A stretch of 64,000 nucleotides of DNA from an uncultured Bacteroidota bacterium (GTDB taxonomy: Bacteria > Bacteroidota > Bacteroidia > Flavobacteriales > Flavobacteriaceae): contig CACCAP010000006.1 in assembly GCA_902544085.1 (NCBI GenBank), forward strand, positions 47,159-111,158. The letters are read 5' to 3'. How positions within the stretch are numbered: position 1 is the first letter of the stretch; every line of letters begins with the position of its first letter. Made by a program: the position numbers and the translations under genes. This document shows, piece by piece, positions 53,771 to 63,435 of the stretch. The notes beneath the pieces were generated by a model, which saw only the letters and a list, made by a program, of their open reading frames with translations, did no database searches and was not told where the DNA came from.

Positions 53771-53880
53771 CCGCAACAATAGAATAAAGGATTTCTCGTT
53801 TGTTTGGGAAGATCCCCGCATTCTAAACCACCGTGCAACGAGCTGTCGGTTGGTACGCCGTAGCATTCTTGATGCGACCC
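53771..53880. other. Unexplained GC-rich patch between rnpA and the small frameshifted gene
   Basis: By hand count 55 of 110 bases are G or C, against a strongly AT-rich setting. On the minus strand an open frame runs through it (a Cys-rich peptide with QECYGVPTDSS and LECGDLPKQTRN, ending near 53767), with only a TTG as possible start. Short hairpins are also possible (GGGA-AGA-TCCC; CTCGTT with AACGAG). It may hold a structured RNA, a dispersed repeat or a small gene; the sequence alone does not decide. Confidence 0.35.
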
Positions 53881-53909
53881 AAATATAAAAAAACAAAAAG
53901 AATTAAGCC

Positions 53910-54227
53910 TCAAACCCTGGTAAACAGTTTTTCGCAATCTTCAATGATTACAGAAACAGATAGCGTTTTTTTTGAAAGATATATTAGAAAAAAAGAAAAA
54001 TCATTACCGGGTATAATAAGCCTAGCTATAGCGGCACGCATCCTTCTTTTAAGTAGGTTTCTGTTTACAGCAAGGGGAAAGTTTTTCTTTGGTACACTTA
54101 TCACATAGCCTTGCTCCTCACTCTTAAACTTAAACACTCTAATAGAAATATTTTCTCCGTTAATGACCCTGCCTTTTTCAAAAAGGGTGGTGATTTTCTT
54201 TTTGTCTTTAATTGGTCTTAATTTCAT
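53910..54227 (-). CDS. rnpA: Ribonuclease P protein component
   Basis: 105 residues. FEKGRVINGENISIRVF, YVISVPKKNFPLAVNRNLLKRRMRAA is the RNase P protein signature with the RNR-type basic helix (NRNLLKRRMR). It assists the RNA subunit in tRNA 5' maturation. rpmH is not next to it; instead its ATG overlaps the stop of an M1 peptidase gene by 4 nt. Confidence 0.94.
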   Translation of the reverse strand: MKLRPIKDKKKITTLFEKGRVINGENISIRVFKFKSEEQGYVISVPKKNFPLAVNRNLLKRRMRAAIARLIIPGNDFSFFLIYLSKKTLSVSVIIEDCEKLFTRV

Positions 54228-56074
54228 TCAAAAGAAATTGAATTATCAGCGCTGTTTACATCAGCCAATCTTTTTGATGGATCAATTTCAATTTTCATAA
54301 TCTTTTTATTACCATCAACAACAAAAGAATATTCAGGCGTCACCCAATTCCAAGACTCAAGAGTTTTTATTTTAGACAGCGAGTTTTTATAAACAGGGTG
54401 CTTAGGTTTTTGGCTCGTGATCATATCCGAGCTAGAATTATCCAAGTACAAAAGATCGTTGGGGATGTAATACATTTCAGATGTTCCATCCTCAAAACTA
54501 ACAACAACATCAAGTGGCATAGGGATTCTCCCCTTTCTTTTAATTTTCACAATTCTATCTGGGAAGACACCAGATATATCCAAAGCATAATCAATTTTGT
54601 TTGCGGTTCTTGTCCAGTCATTCAAATACCATTCTAGTTCCACGCCAGACACCTTTTCAGCAACACGCTTAAAATCATTGGGGGTAGGATGTTTGAATTT
54701 AAAATCTTCATAATACCTTTTGATGGTTTTTTTAAGACTCTCTTCCCCAATTAGATAACCCAGCTGGGCCATAAAAACTGAACCCTTGCTATATGCAGAG
54801 GCGCCGTATGCAAAATTAAAATCATACCTATCAGAGTGAACAGTTTGTGGCTGCTCAACTCCAGAGTTAGCCAGCGCGTAATAACGTTCATAACTGCTCT
54901 CGTTTGGAAACAAGGGACTAACTCCGTTTACATAGTTAACAGCGTGTGATGTTGCATATTCTGTAAACCCTTCATCCATCCAGGGGTGCTTCGCTTCATT
55001 TGTTGCCAACACATGCTGGTGCCAAGCGTGAGACATTTCGTGGGCTGTAACGCCAAGCAGACTTGGGTAGGGTCTTTCTCCCGTTATCATTGTGCACATC
55101 GCATACTCCATTCCCCCATCACCACCTTGAATAATGGAGTATTGTTTCCAAGGATAGGGGCCAATGTTTTGCTCAAAATATTCCAGAAGCTTTAATGAGT
55201 CATCCTGTAGCTTTTTCCAATCATCAATATTAACCGTGGGTTTGTAAAAAAAATGTAAATCAACTCCGGTGTCAGACGTTACAACATCATGCGTGTATTC
55301 AGGGTCCGCTGCCCATGCAAAATCATGAACATTGGGCGCATAAAACCTCCAAGTAAGAGTTTCTTTATTTTTTGGTTTTGTCTTTTCTGTATAACCGTGC
55401 CCAATCTCATCAGCATTCATTAAGTAGCCTGTTCCTCCAACCACATAGTCTTTATCAATAGTAATATCTACCGTGTAGTTTCCCCAAACACCGTGAAACT
55501 CACGAGCTATGTAGGGGTTTGGGTGCCAACCCTCAGAATCATATTCACACAGTTTTGGAAACCACTGGGTCATTGTAAGGTGCACCCCTTCTTCACTCAT
55601 TTTTCCCGAGCGCCTAATTTGTTTTGGGACCTGACCCTCAAACTTCATGTCCAAGGTTGTTTTTTCGCCAGGTAAAAGAGGTTTGTTAAGTTTTGCCAAC
55701 AGAATGGTTTCTCTTTGACTAATTTCAAGAGCCCTTCCATTTTGTTTTAATGAAAGCACATTCAGTTCTCCGTAGTCTTTTTCTTCTAGTTCAAAGATCC
55801 GAGAACCAACACGTCTGTCGGGATCTCTAATTGTACGAGACCTTACATCCATTTGACTTCCAGGCCTGAAAGCATTAAAAAATAAATGATAATAGACTTT
55901 CGTAATTGTGTCGGGCGAGTTGTTCGTGTATACAAGCTCCTGCTCACCAGTAAAAGAGAAATCCGAAACATCCATTTTAAAATCCATATAATACTCAGCA
56001 TGCTGTTGCCAGTACTGCGCCTGAGCCTCAAGGGCAGGAATGAACAATAAAATAAGAATCAAATATTTTTTCAA
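54224..56074 (-). CDS. Secreted M1 family metallopeptidase
   Basis: 616 residues with a signal peptide (KKYLILILLFIPALEAQAQ), starting at TTG 56074, which overlaps the upstream stop by 4 nt; no ATG is available. The gluzincin site is intact: HEMSHAWHQH with the third ligand in WMDEGFTEY 18 residues on, and the exopeptidase-type motif GGMEY. A C-terminal strand-rich domain follows. It likely trims peptides in the periplasm. rnpA is coupled downstream. Confidence 0.92.
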   Translation of the reverse strand: MKKYLILILLFIPALEAQAQYWQQHAEYYMDFKMDVSDFSFTGEQELVYTNNSPDTITKVYYHLFFNAFRPGSQMDVRSRTIRDPDRRVGSRIFELEEKDYGELNVLSLKQNGRALEISQRETILLAKLNKPLLPGEKTTLDMKFEGQVPKQIRRSGKMSEEGVHLTMTQWFPKLCEYDSEGWHPNPYIAREFHGVWGNYTVDITIDKDYVVGGTGYLMNADEIGHGYTEKTKPKNKETLTWRFYAPNVHDFAWAADPEYTHDVVTSDTGVDLHFFYKPTVNIDDWKKLQDDSLKLLEYFEQNIGPYPWKQYSIIQGGDGGMEYAMCTMITGERPYPSLLGVTAHEMSHAWHQHVLATNEAKHPWMDEGFTEYATSHAVNYVNGVSPLFPNESSYERYYALANSGVEQPQTVHSDRYDFNFAYGASAYSKGSVFMAQLGYLIGEESLKKTIKRYYEDFKFKHPTPNDFKRVAEKVSGVELEWYLNDWTRTANKIDYALDISGVFPDRIVKIKRKGRIPMPLDVVVSFEDGTSEMYYIPNDLLYLDNSSSDMITSQKPKHPVYKNSLSKIKTLESWNWVTPEYSFVVDGNKKIMKIEIDPSKRLADVNSADNSISFE

Positions 56075-56925
56075 AACAGCTCAGATAGATTTAGTTTTTT
56101 ATCAATACGCACGCCCTTTTCAGTTTTCAAAAGTGATGCCAATTCAACGTTAGGGTCGTGCTCAAAAATCAAAAAAATATTGTTTTCATAACAATGGTCT
56201 AAAAACCTTTCTTTTTCGTTTAGGGACAACAACGGCCTGACATCATAACCCATAATGTAAGGAAGCGGGACATGTCCGTGAGTAGGGACAAGGTCGGCAG
56301 CGTATGCTATTTTTCTATCGCCACAAGTAATTATTGGAACCATTTGTTTTTCAGTATGTCCATCAACAAAAAGAACATCAAACCCCAAATCGGTCTTTGT
56401 CAAATAATCAGACGAATTTTTTTCAACATACTTAAGTTGTCCGGACTCTTCAATTGGAAGAATGTTTTCTTTTAAAAACGAAGCTACTTCCCTTTTATTT
56501 GGATTGGTTGCCCAACCCCAATGCGCTTTGTTGCTCCAATAAGTGGCATTTTTAAAAGTAGTTTCTAGAGATCCGTCTTTTGTTTTGGATACCGCGCCAC
56601 CACAATGGTCAAAATGCAAATGCGTTAGAAAAACATCTGTGATATCATCTGGATGGAACCCAGCCGCATTTAACGATGAGCTCAACGTTTCTTCTCCCCA
56701 CCTGTAGTAATACCCAAAAAACTTTTCACTTTGTTTGTTCCCCATTCCCGTGTCAATCAAAATAAGCCTTTCCCCATCTTCTATAAGAAGACACCTTGCC
56801 GACATTTCAATCATGTTGTTAGAGTCAGCTGGATTGGTTCTTTGCCAGATGCTTTTTGGAACCACACCAAACATAGCGCCGCCGTCCAGCTTGAATTTTC
56901 CCCCCTCAATTGAATGTAGTTTCAT
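56071..56925 (-). CDS. MBL-fold metallo-hydrolase
   Basis: 284 residues, no signal peptide. The metal site THLHFDHCGG (HxHxDH) is present, then a His in VDGHTEKQ, an Asp in AYAADLVPTHGH and a C-terminal His in FEHDP, the layout of the lactonase-like branch of the superfamily. Whether it opens lactones or hydrolyses another ester is unknown. It overlaps the M1 peptidase start by 4 nt and follows the APC permease by 1 nt. Confidence 0.88.
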   Translation of the reverse strand: MKLHSIEGGKFKLDGGAMFGVVPKSIWQRTNPADSNNMIEMSARCLLIEDGERLILIDTGMGNKQSEKFFGYYYRWGEETLSSSLNAAGFHPDDITDVFLTHLHFDHCGGAVSKTKDGSLETTFKNATYWSNKAHWGWATNPNKREVASFLKENILPIEESGQLKYVEKNSSDYLTKTDLGFDVLFVDGHTEKQMVPIITCGDRKIAYAADLVPTHGHVPLPYIMGYDVRPLLSLNEKERFLDHCYENNIFLIFEHDPNVELASLLKTEKGVRIDKKLNLSELF

Positions 56926-56926
56926 G

Positions 56927-59101
56927 TCACTTAATGGTTAGTCGTAAAACAGAGCAAGCAGCTTTTTTTACAAACCTATCTTCACCAGCTCCAAACAAGA
57001 CGCTGATCCAGTTGTCTTTTTCTGGAGTTCCTAAAATTAACAAATCATAGCTTGCAGACTCCTCCGAAATTGCTTCAACAGGGCTGTTGCTTTTGATGAT
57101 TTTTACAACGGATTTTGATTTTGTCTCCGAGATTAATTCTGAGGAGCTTTTTTCCGTTCTTTTTATTTTCTGATTGCTATCAGATTCAGATACAATATTT
57201 AAAAGCGTAAGCGATGCGCCAAAGTGGCGACAAATCTTGTCGGCAACATCAATAAAACGTTTGTTTCTTCTTCCCGGGCGTATGGCAATTAAAACCTTAG
57301 AAAAACTCCTTATTCCATTGTCTTTGAAAAGCGCTAGGCTGGAGTTTACATTTCTCAAAAGCCAACCGATTGGGTTTCCAACAAATATACCAGAGCTTTC
57401 TCTCCCATCCCATTCCATCACCAACCATTTACAAGCGCTCTGACCCGTAATATTGTTTATAGAGTTTGCCACATCATGCGTTGTCAAACTCTCATACGAC
57501 ACGTCAATTTGTTTTGTTTTTTTCAAAGCCAACACCCTTCTTTTTTTAGACTCAGATATAGGTGAATCAATATCAATAGCTTCCAAAAAAGTTTGATTTG
57601 GAATTTCTATTAAGTTAACGGTATTCAGCCTGGACTTATCATTGATGGAAGCGGCAATTTCAACCAACATCTCTGTTGAAGTCTCATCACCCAACAAAGG
57701 AACAACAATTTCTGCATCTGCATCAGTCATTTCCTCGTAGTTGTCGGCCTTATTGGATGAGCTACTTTTTGATGACGAAGAGCCTTTGAATAAAAATGAT
57801 AAAATACCATAATTTGAAATGACACCACTTCTGTCGCTATTTCTGCCGTATATAAGAAAGATTATAAATCCAAGAGCGAAAACTCCGAAAACGGAAACAA
57901 TAGGCATTATTCCCAAAAAAGCAAGCAGAACAATCCCGCTAACAATACCAAACAACTGAACATAGGGATACAAAGGCGATCTGAAAGAGGGTTTGTACCA
58001 CTGTGCATTTGTCTCTCTCAGAACAATTACAGAGAGCTCATTGAAGATAAACATCAGAACTTTAAATGCACTTGCAAGTTTGGCAATTTTTATAACATCT
58101 AAATACACGATAGCAAGGCCAATCAACAAAGAGGTTGTTAGAATTGCAGCAACAGGCGTCATGAATTTTGAATTTACTAACCCTAGAAAACCTGGCATCA
58201 TTTTGTCTTTAGCCATAGCAAACGGAAAACGAGATGAGGCTAAAACACCAGAGTTTGCCATCGACATCAATGTAATAACACCAACAACTGCCGCAAAATA
58301 ACCGAAATAATCACCCCCGATTGTTTGAAATAGTGTGTGAATGGGCTTGATGTCAGTTGATAAAACAGATTGGTCTACATTTCCAACCAAGACCAAAGCA
58401 ACCAAAACATAAACAGTGGTGATTAATAATAAAGAAATAATCATTGTCCTTGGTAAGTTTTTTTCAGGGTTTTTAATTTCTCCAGCCACAGCAGCAATTT
58501 TTGTAACTCCCGCGTATGAAATGTACAAGAAAGCAACACCAGCAATAAAACCAGATCCGCCCTCAGAAAATACAGGCTCCATTAGCTTGGAATCAAATGA
58601 GTTAAACCCAAAAAAGACAATCGTTATTAAAGACAATACACTAATTGTAACAATGACGAGTTGTGTTTTTTCAACTTTCTTGACACCAAACACGTTTAGG
58701 AGAAGAATAAAAAGCAAAGCTAAAAGAGCAATGTATTTGGTATACGACTCATCAACTTCGATCAAAACGTACAGGTAAAAACTAAGACCAACCAAAGAAA
58801 AGGCGCTCTTTAAAAGAAGAGATAACCAAAGACCTATTCCTGCAATCGTTCCAAACAAAGGACCAAAAGCCCTTTCAATGTAAACATATGTGCCGCCGGA
58901 CTTTGGCATCGCCGTAGCAAGTTCAGACTTTGAAAGAACAGCGGGCAGAATACAAAGAGCAGCAACTAGAAAAGCAAGCCAAACAGATGAGCCAGTAATT
59001 CCAACCGCAAGTCCTGGCAGAACAAAAATACCACTCAACATTCCACCAACACTGACAGCAATTGCACCAGGCAAAGAAAGAGTTCTTTGAAGTTTTTTCA
59101 T
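56927..59101 (-). CDS. APC family permease fused to universal stress protein domains
   Basis: 724 residues. Residues 1 to about 430 form 12 membrane helices of the amino acid-polyamine-organocation family (LSLPGAIAVSVGGMLSGIFVLPGLA; PKSGGTYVYIERAFGPLFG). After a Ser-rich linker the C-terminal 270 residues hold two UspA-like domains, the last with LLILGTPEKDNWISVLFGAGEDRFVKKAACSVL. Such fusions are thought to sense nucleotides or regulate transport. Substrate unknown, amino acids probable. Confidence 0.9.
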   Translation of the reverse strand: MKKLQRTLSLPGAIAVSVGGMLSGIFVLPGLAVGITGSSVWLAFLVAALCILPAVLSKSELATAMPKSGGTYVYIERAFGPLFGTIAGIGLWLSLLLKSAFSLVGLSFYLYVLIEVDESYTKYIALLALLFILLLNVFGVKKVEKTQLVIVTISVLSLITIVFFGFNSFDSKLMEPVFSEGGSGFIAGVAFLYISYAGVTKIAAVAGEIKNPEKNLPRTMIISLLLITTVYVLVALVLVGNVDQSVLSTDIKPIHTLFQTIGGDYFGYFAAVVGVITLMSMANSGVLASSRFPFAMAKDKMMPGFLGLVNSKFMTPVAAILTTSLLIGLAIVYLDVIKIAKLASAFKVLMFIFNELSVIVLRETNAQWYKPSFRSPLYPYVQLFGIVSGIVLLAFLGIMPIVSVFGVFALGFIIFLIYGRNSDRSGVISNYGILSFLFKGSSSSKSSSSNKADNYEEMTDADAEIVVPLLGDETSTEMLVEIAASINDKSRLNTVNLIEIPNQTFLEAIDIDSPISESKKRRVLALKKTKQIDVSYESLTTHDVANSINNITGQSACKWLVMEWDGRESSGIFVGNPIGWLLRNVNSSLALFKDNGIRSFSKVLIAIRPGRRNKRFIDVADKICRHFGASLTLLNIVSESDSNQKIKRTEKSSSELISETKSKSVVKIIKSNSPVEAISEESASYDLLILGTPEKDNWISVLFGAGEDRFVKKAACSVLRLTIK

Positions 59102-59207
59102 CAGTTAAAAATAAATATAACCAAACCTTTAAATAATAAAGAATAATAGTTTCAAAATTATAGACAATTAACTAAATTCAGAGGTTCAAAAAATTAACTA
59201 ACTAGAC

Positions 59208-59273
59208 ATGAAAAACCTAACGTACATATTTATGTTTTTGATGTTTTTTACATCCTGTAAAACAAAAAAATAA
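59208..59273 (+). CDS. Tiny lipoprotein-like peptide, possibly frameshifted
   Basis: ATG at 59208 encodes a 21-residue peptide: a hydrophobic signal with the lipobox FTSC, then KTKK and a stop. The stop lies just after a run of seven A (59264-59270); a shift there would extend it to a 36-residue product ending LVVKNG (near 59334). It may be a real mini-lipoprotein, a decayed gene or a slippage case. The rest of the 238-nt gap 59102-59339 shows nothing else. Confidence 0.35.
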   Translation: MKNLTYIFMFLMFFTSCKTKK

Positions 59274-59363
59274 CGGGCGAATATCGTATTTCGACAAATT
59301 AGTAGTAAAAAATGGTTAACTTACAAGAGGAGTTTATATTTGTTGAAAAATAAACAATTCAAT

Positions 59364-62132
59364 ATGAATACTATGGGTGCTTTTAATAAATTCTTTACTG
59401 CGATAATTATACTTATACCGTTTTTTGTGTTATCGCAAAAAGAATATTTCCCTACAAACTCTGGCGTCAAGGTTGTAAATGAACCATATAAAGCCTTTGT
59501 TAATGCAACAATTGTTGTCAACTCTGAGAAAACAATTGAAAACGGAACGTTAATCTTTAGAGATGGAAAAATAATTGATGTTGGAAGTGGTATAAAAATT
59601 CCAAAAAACTCTATTGTTATTGACAAAAAAGACAAGTTTGTGTACCCTTCTTTCATAGAAACCACATCTTCAATGTCTGTTAAAGAAGCCAAAAGACTAG
59701 CATATTCCACAAGAAGCGCTATGTATGGGCCCACCAGAGAAGGGTTTTATTGGAATGACCACATTCTAAGTGATTACAGAGCTTACTTAGATTATAAATA
59801 CGATACAAATAAAGCAAAAGAACTGAGAGCATCGGGTTTTGGTGTGGTAAACACACACCGCTCCAATGGAATTCATAGTGGAACAGGAATCCTCTTGGCG
59901 TTGAGTGACTCATCAAATGAAAACCAAAGGGTTTTGTCAAATAATAGTACAGAATTCTACTCTTTTACAAGGAATGCACTTTCAAACCAGTCCTACCCAA
60001 CATCAATCATGGGAAGTATGGCACTAATTAGACAGTTCTTCCATGACTTGGAGTGGTATTCAAAAGGTCAAGCAAAAAACAAAGATTACGCTATCGAAGC
60101 TGCTATAAGAAACATTTCAATGCCCAAAATTTGGAACTCAGGGTCAAATCTTAATTTCTTAAGAGCTCTAAAAATATCAAAAGAGCTTGACATTCCGTTT
60201 GCTGTAGTTGGTTCAGGTTTAGAATACATGGACCTCAACGCAATTCGTCAATATAAAAACAAGTTGATAATACCTGTTAATTTTCCAGCTGCCTATGACG
60301 TTTCGGACCCAGATTTGACAAAAAAAATTAGCCTCGGTTCTTTAAGGGAGTGGAATCAAGCCCCATCCAACCTTTATATGTTGGAAAAAAACAACATTCA
60401 GTTTTCTGTTACATCTAGTGGTTTAAAGAAAAAATCAGAACTTCTACCAAACCTTAGGAAAGCGATAAGAAGAGGGTTGTCAACAAAACTAGCGCTTGAT
60501 GCCTTAACAGTCAATCCCGCATCAATTTTAAAAGTAAAAGGGGTCACAGGTGAATTAACAAAAGGCTCATATGCAAACTTTTTAGTTACGTCCAAACCAA
60601 TTTTTGATGATAAGTCAGAAATTTACGAGAACTGGGTACTTGGAGAAAAACATGTTGTAAAAAAAGAAAACAAAGAAACTCCTAAAAACAAAGTTGCTGT
60701 TAACGACACTATAAAAAAGGCAGACAAAAAGCCAAAAGTAATCGACTTTGTCCCAGTAACCTTTCCAAACAAGGCTTATGGAAATAAATCAATTCCTCAG
60801 TCAGAAAACATGATCATACGAAACGCAACTGTTTGGACAAATGAAGATGAGGGTATACTTCAAAACACCGACGTTGCTGTTTCAAACGGGGTAATTGTAG
60901 AAATAGGGCAAAACCTGGAGAACAACAATGGGTCAAAAGAAATTGATGGAACTAACAAACATCTAACAGCTGGGGTTATTGATGAGCATTCACATATTGC
61001 CGCATCATCAATAAATGAATCAGGGCATAATTCTTCTGCCGAGGTTACAATTGCTGATGTTATAAACCCAAATGACATATCAATTTATAGAACACTTTCG
61101 GGAGGTGTCACAACCATTCAAATTTTACATGGATCTGCGAATCCAATTGGAGGACAATCAGCTATTGTAAAACTAAAATGGGGAGAGACCGCTGAGAATA
61201 TGCTAATGAAAGACGCAGCCAAGTTTATCAAATTTGCTCTTGGTGAAAATGTAAAACAATCCAACTGGTCCAGCTACACTAGATTTCCTCAATCTAGAAT
61301 GGGTGTTGAGCAGGTGTATGTGGACTTTTTTCAAAGAGCAAAAGAGTATGGGGAGCAATGGGATAAATACAACAACTTATCAAAGAGAGCCAAATCTAAA
61401 ATACCAAAACCTCGTTATGATATTGAAATGGAGGTCGTTTGGGAAATACTTAGAGGTGAAAGGCACATTTCATGTCACTCTTATGTTCAAAGTGAAATCA
61501 ACATGTTAATGAAAGTTGCAGAAAGCTTTGGAATTAAAATAAACACATTCACGCATATTTTAGAGGGTTATAAGGTTGCTACAAAAATGGCAAAGCATGG
61601 AGCAGGAGGGTCGTCTTTCTCTGACTGGTGGGCATATAAATATGAGGTGATCGATGCTATTCCATATAATGGCCCTATTCTTACAGAGGCAGGTGTAACC
61701 GTTGCTTATAACTCTGATAACGCAGAAATGATAAGGCGTTTAAACCAAGAGGCAGCAAAAGCAGTAAAATACGGGGGGTTGAGTGAAGAGGAGGCTTGGA
61801 AATATGTTACATTAAATCCAGCAAAGCTTTTGAGAATTGATGATAAGGTTGGAAGCATAGCTATTGGTAAACATGCGGATTTGGTGATATGGTCTCACAA
61901 CCCACTTTCAATATATGCTGTAGCAGAAAAAACAATTATTGAGGGGGCCATCTTTTATGATTACAGCAAATTGGATGAAAAAATTGATCAAAATGAAAAG
62001 GAAAGAGAAATTATTATTACCCAACTCAAAGAGGCCAAAAAAAGTGGCGCAAAAACACAACCAGCGCCTGTAATTGATAAAAGATATTTTGAATGCGAAA
62101 CAATTGATATAGTTAATGAAAATGTACAATAA
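59364..62132 (+). CDS. Secreted amidohydrolase with a degenerate N-terminal and an intact C-terminal domain
   Basis: 922 residues from the ATG at 59364, which starts the signal peptide (ending FVLSQ); an in-frame TTG at 59340 is the alternative. Two amidohydrolase-like halves are visible. The first (about 45-430) lacks the HxH metal motif (YPSFIETTSSM in its place). The second has VIDEHSH (His 542 and 544), further His in ISCHSYVQ and FTHILEG, and an Asp in YNSDNAEM. It probably hydrolyses a cyclic amide or peptide in the periplasm. The next amidohydrolase gene overlaps its 3' end by 17 nt. Confidence 0.88.
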   Translation: MNTMGAFNKFFTAIIILIPFFVLSQKEYFPTNSGVKVVNEPYKAFVNATIVVNSEKTIENGTLIFRDGKIIDVGSGIKIPKNSIVIDKKDKFVYPSFIETTSSMSVKEAKRLAYSTRSAMYGPTREGFYWNDHILSDYRAYLDYKYDTNKAKELRASGFGVVNTHRSNGIHSGTGILLALSDSSNENQRVLSNNSTEFYSFTRNALSNQSYPTSIMGSMALIRQFFHDLEWYSKGQAKNKDYAIEAAIRNISMPKIWNSGSNLNFLRALKISKELDIPFAVVGSGLEYMDLNAIRQYKNKLIIPVNFPAAYDVSDPDLTKKISLGSLREWNQAPSNLYMLEKNNIQFSVTSSGLKKKSELLPNLRKAIRRGLSTKLALDALTVNPASILKVKGVTGELTKGSYANFLVTSKPIFDDKSEIYENWVLGEKHVVKKENKETPKNKVAVNDTIKKADKKPKVIDFVPVTFPNKAYGNKSIPQSENMIIRNATVWTNEDEGILQNTDVAVSNGVIVEIGQNLENNNGSKEIDGTNKHLTAGVIDEHSHIAASSINESGHNSSAEVTIADVINPNDISIYRTLSGGVTTIQILHGSANPIGGQSAIVKLKWGETAENMLMKDAAKFIKFALGENVKQSNWSSYTRFPQSRMGVEQVYVDFFQRAKEYGEQWDKYNNLSKRAKSKIPKPRYDIEMEVVWEILRGERHISCHSYVQSEINMLMKVAESFGIKINTFTHILEGYKVATKMAKHGAGGSSFSDWWAYKYEVIDAIPYNGPILTEAGVTVAYNSDNAEMIRRLNQEAAKAVKYGGLSEEEAWKYVTLNPAKLLRIDDKVGSIAIGKHADLVIWSHNPLSIYAVAEKTIIEGAIFYDYSKLDEKIDQNEKEREIIITQLKEAKKSGAKTQPAPVIDKRYFECETIDIVNENVQ

Positions 62133-63432
62133 GATTTTTTATACAATATTTTTAGTCATGTTTTTTGGAACTAGTTATTCCCAGCAAGTTCCAGGAAAAG
62201 AACAATCAGAAAGTATACTCATTAGTAACGGAACTATTCATATAGGAAATGGAGATCTTTTAGAAAATGCATTTGTTGGGTTTGATAAAGGTAAAATTAA
62301 CTATGTTTCAACTGAACAGCCAGATATGGATTATGAAATCAATATTGATGCTGCAAATAAACATATATATCCAGGTTTCATTGCGCTTAACACCAGCTTG
62401 GGTCTTGGGGAAATTGATGCTGTTAGAGCTACTATTGATGAAGATGAAATTGGAGATTTTTTACCTCACGTAAGATCAATAATTGCATACAATGCAGAGT
62501 CAAAAGTTGTGGAAACATTACGAATGAATGGTGTGCTCCTCTCTCAAATTGCTCCAAACGGAGGAATAATAAGCGGCTCTTCGTCTGTTGTGCAGTTAGA
62601 TGCTTGGAACTGGGAAGACGCTGTTATTCGCTACGATCAAGGCATACACTTAAACTGGCCATCTCCTTACTCTAGATCTGGTTATTCTTATTACAGAGGT
62701 CCATCAGTTATTAAAAAGAGCGATAAATATGAGTCGAATGTGGAGGAAATTAAAAATTTCTTTGATTCTTCTAAAGCGTATTTAAATGATCCCAATCCAA
62801 ATCCAGTAAGCTTACCCTATAAAGCAATGTCGTCTGTGTTTTCAGGAAATGCAACAGTTTTTTTACATGCCAACAATGAAAAGCAAATAACCGATGGAGT
62901 AAAGTTTTTACAAGATCAAAAAATTAAAAACATAGTAGTGGTTGGCGGAACAAACTCATTAGAAGCTGGAGATTTTTTAGCAGATAACAATATCAAAATC
63001 GCACTTGAACAACCCCACAATCTGCCCTCAATGGAAGATGAGGATGTAAAATCTAGATTTAGACTAGCATCTCAATTGATAAATAAAGGCGTAACAGTAG
63101 CTGTGGACGCAACTGGTCAAATGACAAGGATGAACACAAGAAATCTTCCTTTCTTTGCTGGAAGCTTTGCCGCTTATGGCGTTGAAAAAGAGAAAGCGGT
63201 CGAAACAATTACTTTGAACGCAGCAAAAGTTTTAGGCATCGAGGATAATTATGGTTCAATTGAAGTTGGTAAGAGCGCTACATTATTCATTTCTCATGGC
63301 GACGCTCTTGATATGAGAACCAACAATTTATCTCACGCTTACATTGACGGCCGAGAAGTCTCGCTAGAAACAAATCAAACCAAGTTGTGGCAACGCTACA
63401 AGAAAAAAGTTGAGGAAGAAAAAAAGCAGTAA
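62116..63432 (+). CDS. Secreted amidohydrolase-like protein lacking the HxH metal site
   Basis: 438 residues with a signal peptide (ending GTSYSQ). The composite beta-sandwich and barrel start (ISNGTIHIGNGDLLENAFVGFDKGKI; IYPGFIALNTSLGLGEID) resembles imidazolonepropionase-type amidohydrolases, but the HxH after GFI is absent and no clear Asp ligand is seen. The C-terminal ETITLNAAKVLGIEDNYGSIEVGKSATLFI is well kept. It is probably a non-catalytic partner of the preceding enzyme, with which it is coupled. Only 3 nt separate it from the convergent YHYH gene. Confidence 0.85.
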   Translation: MKMYNKIFYTIFLVMFFGTSYSQQVPGKEQSESILISNGTIHIGNGDLLENAFVGFDKGKINYVSTEQPDMDYEINIDAANKHIYPGFIALNTSLGLGEIDAVRATIDEDEIGDFLPHVRSIIAYNAESKVVETLRMNGVLLSQIAPNGGIISGSSSVVQLDAWNWEDAVIRYDQGIHLNWPSPYSRSGYSYYRGPSVIKKSDKYESNVEEIKNFFDSSKAYLNDPNPNPVSLPYKAMSSVFSGNATVFLHANNEKQITDGVKFLQDQKIKNIVVVGGTNSLEAGDFLADNNIKIALEQPHNLPSMEDEDVKSRFRLASQLINKGVTVAVDATGQMTRMNTRNLPFFAGSFAAYGVEKEKAVETITLNAAKVLGIEDNYGSIEVGKSATLFISHGDALDMRTNNLSHAYIDGREVSLETNQTKLWQRYKKKVEEEKKQ

Positions 63433-63435
63433 AGC

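Noticed and set aside
53771..53880. SRP RNA, tmRNA or RNase P RNA next to rnpA
   Set aside because: The conserved SRP apical motif, a tmRNA tag ending in AA and the RNase P core motifs were searched for by eye and not found.
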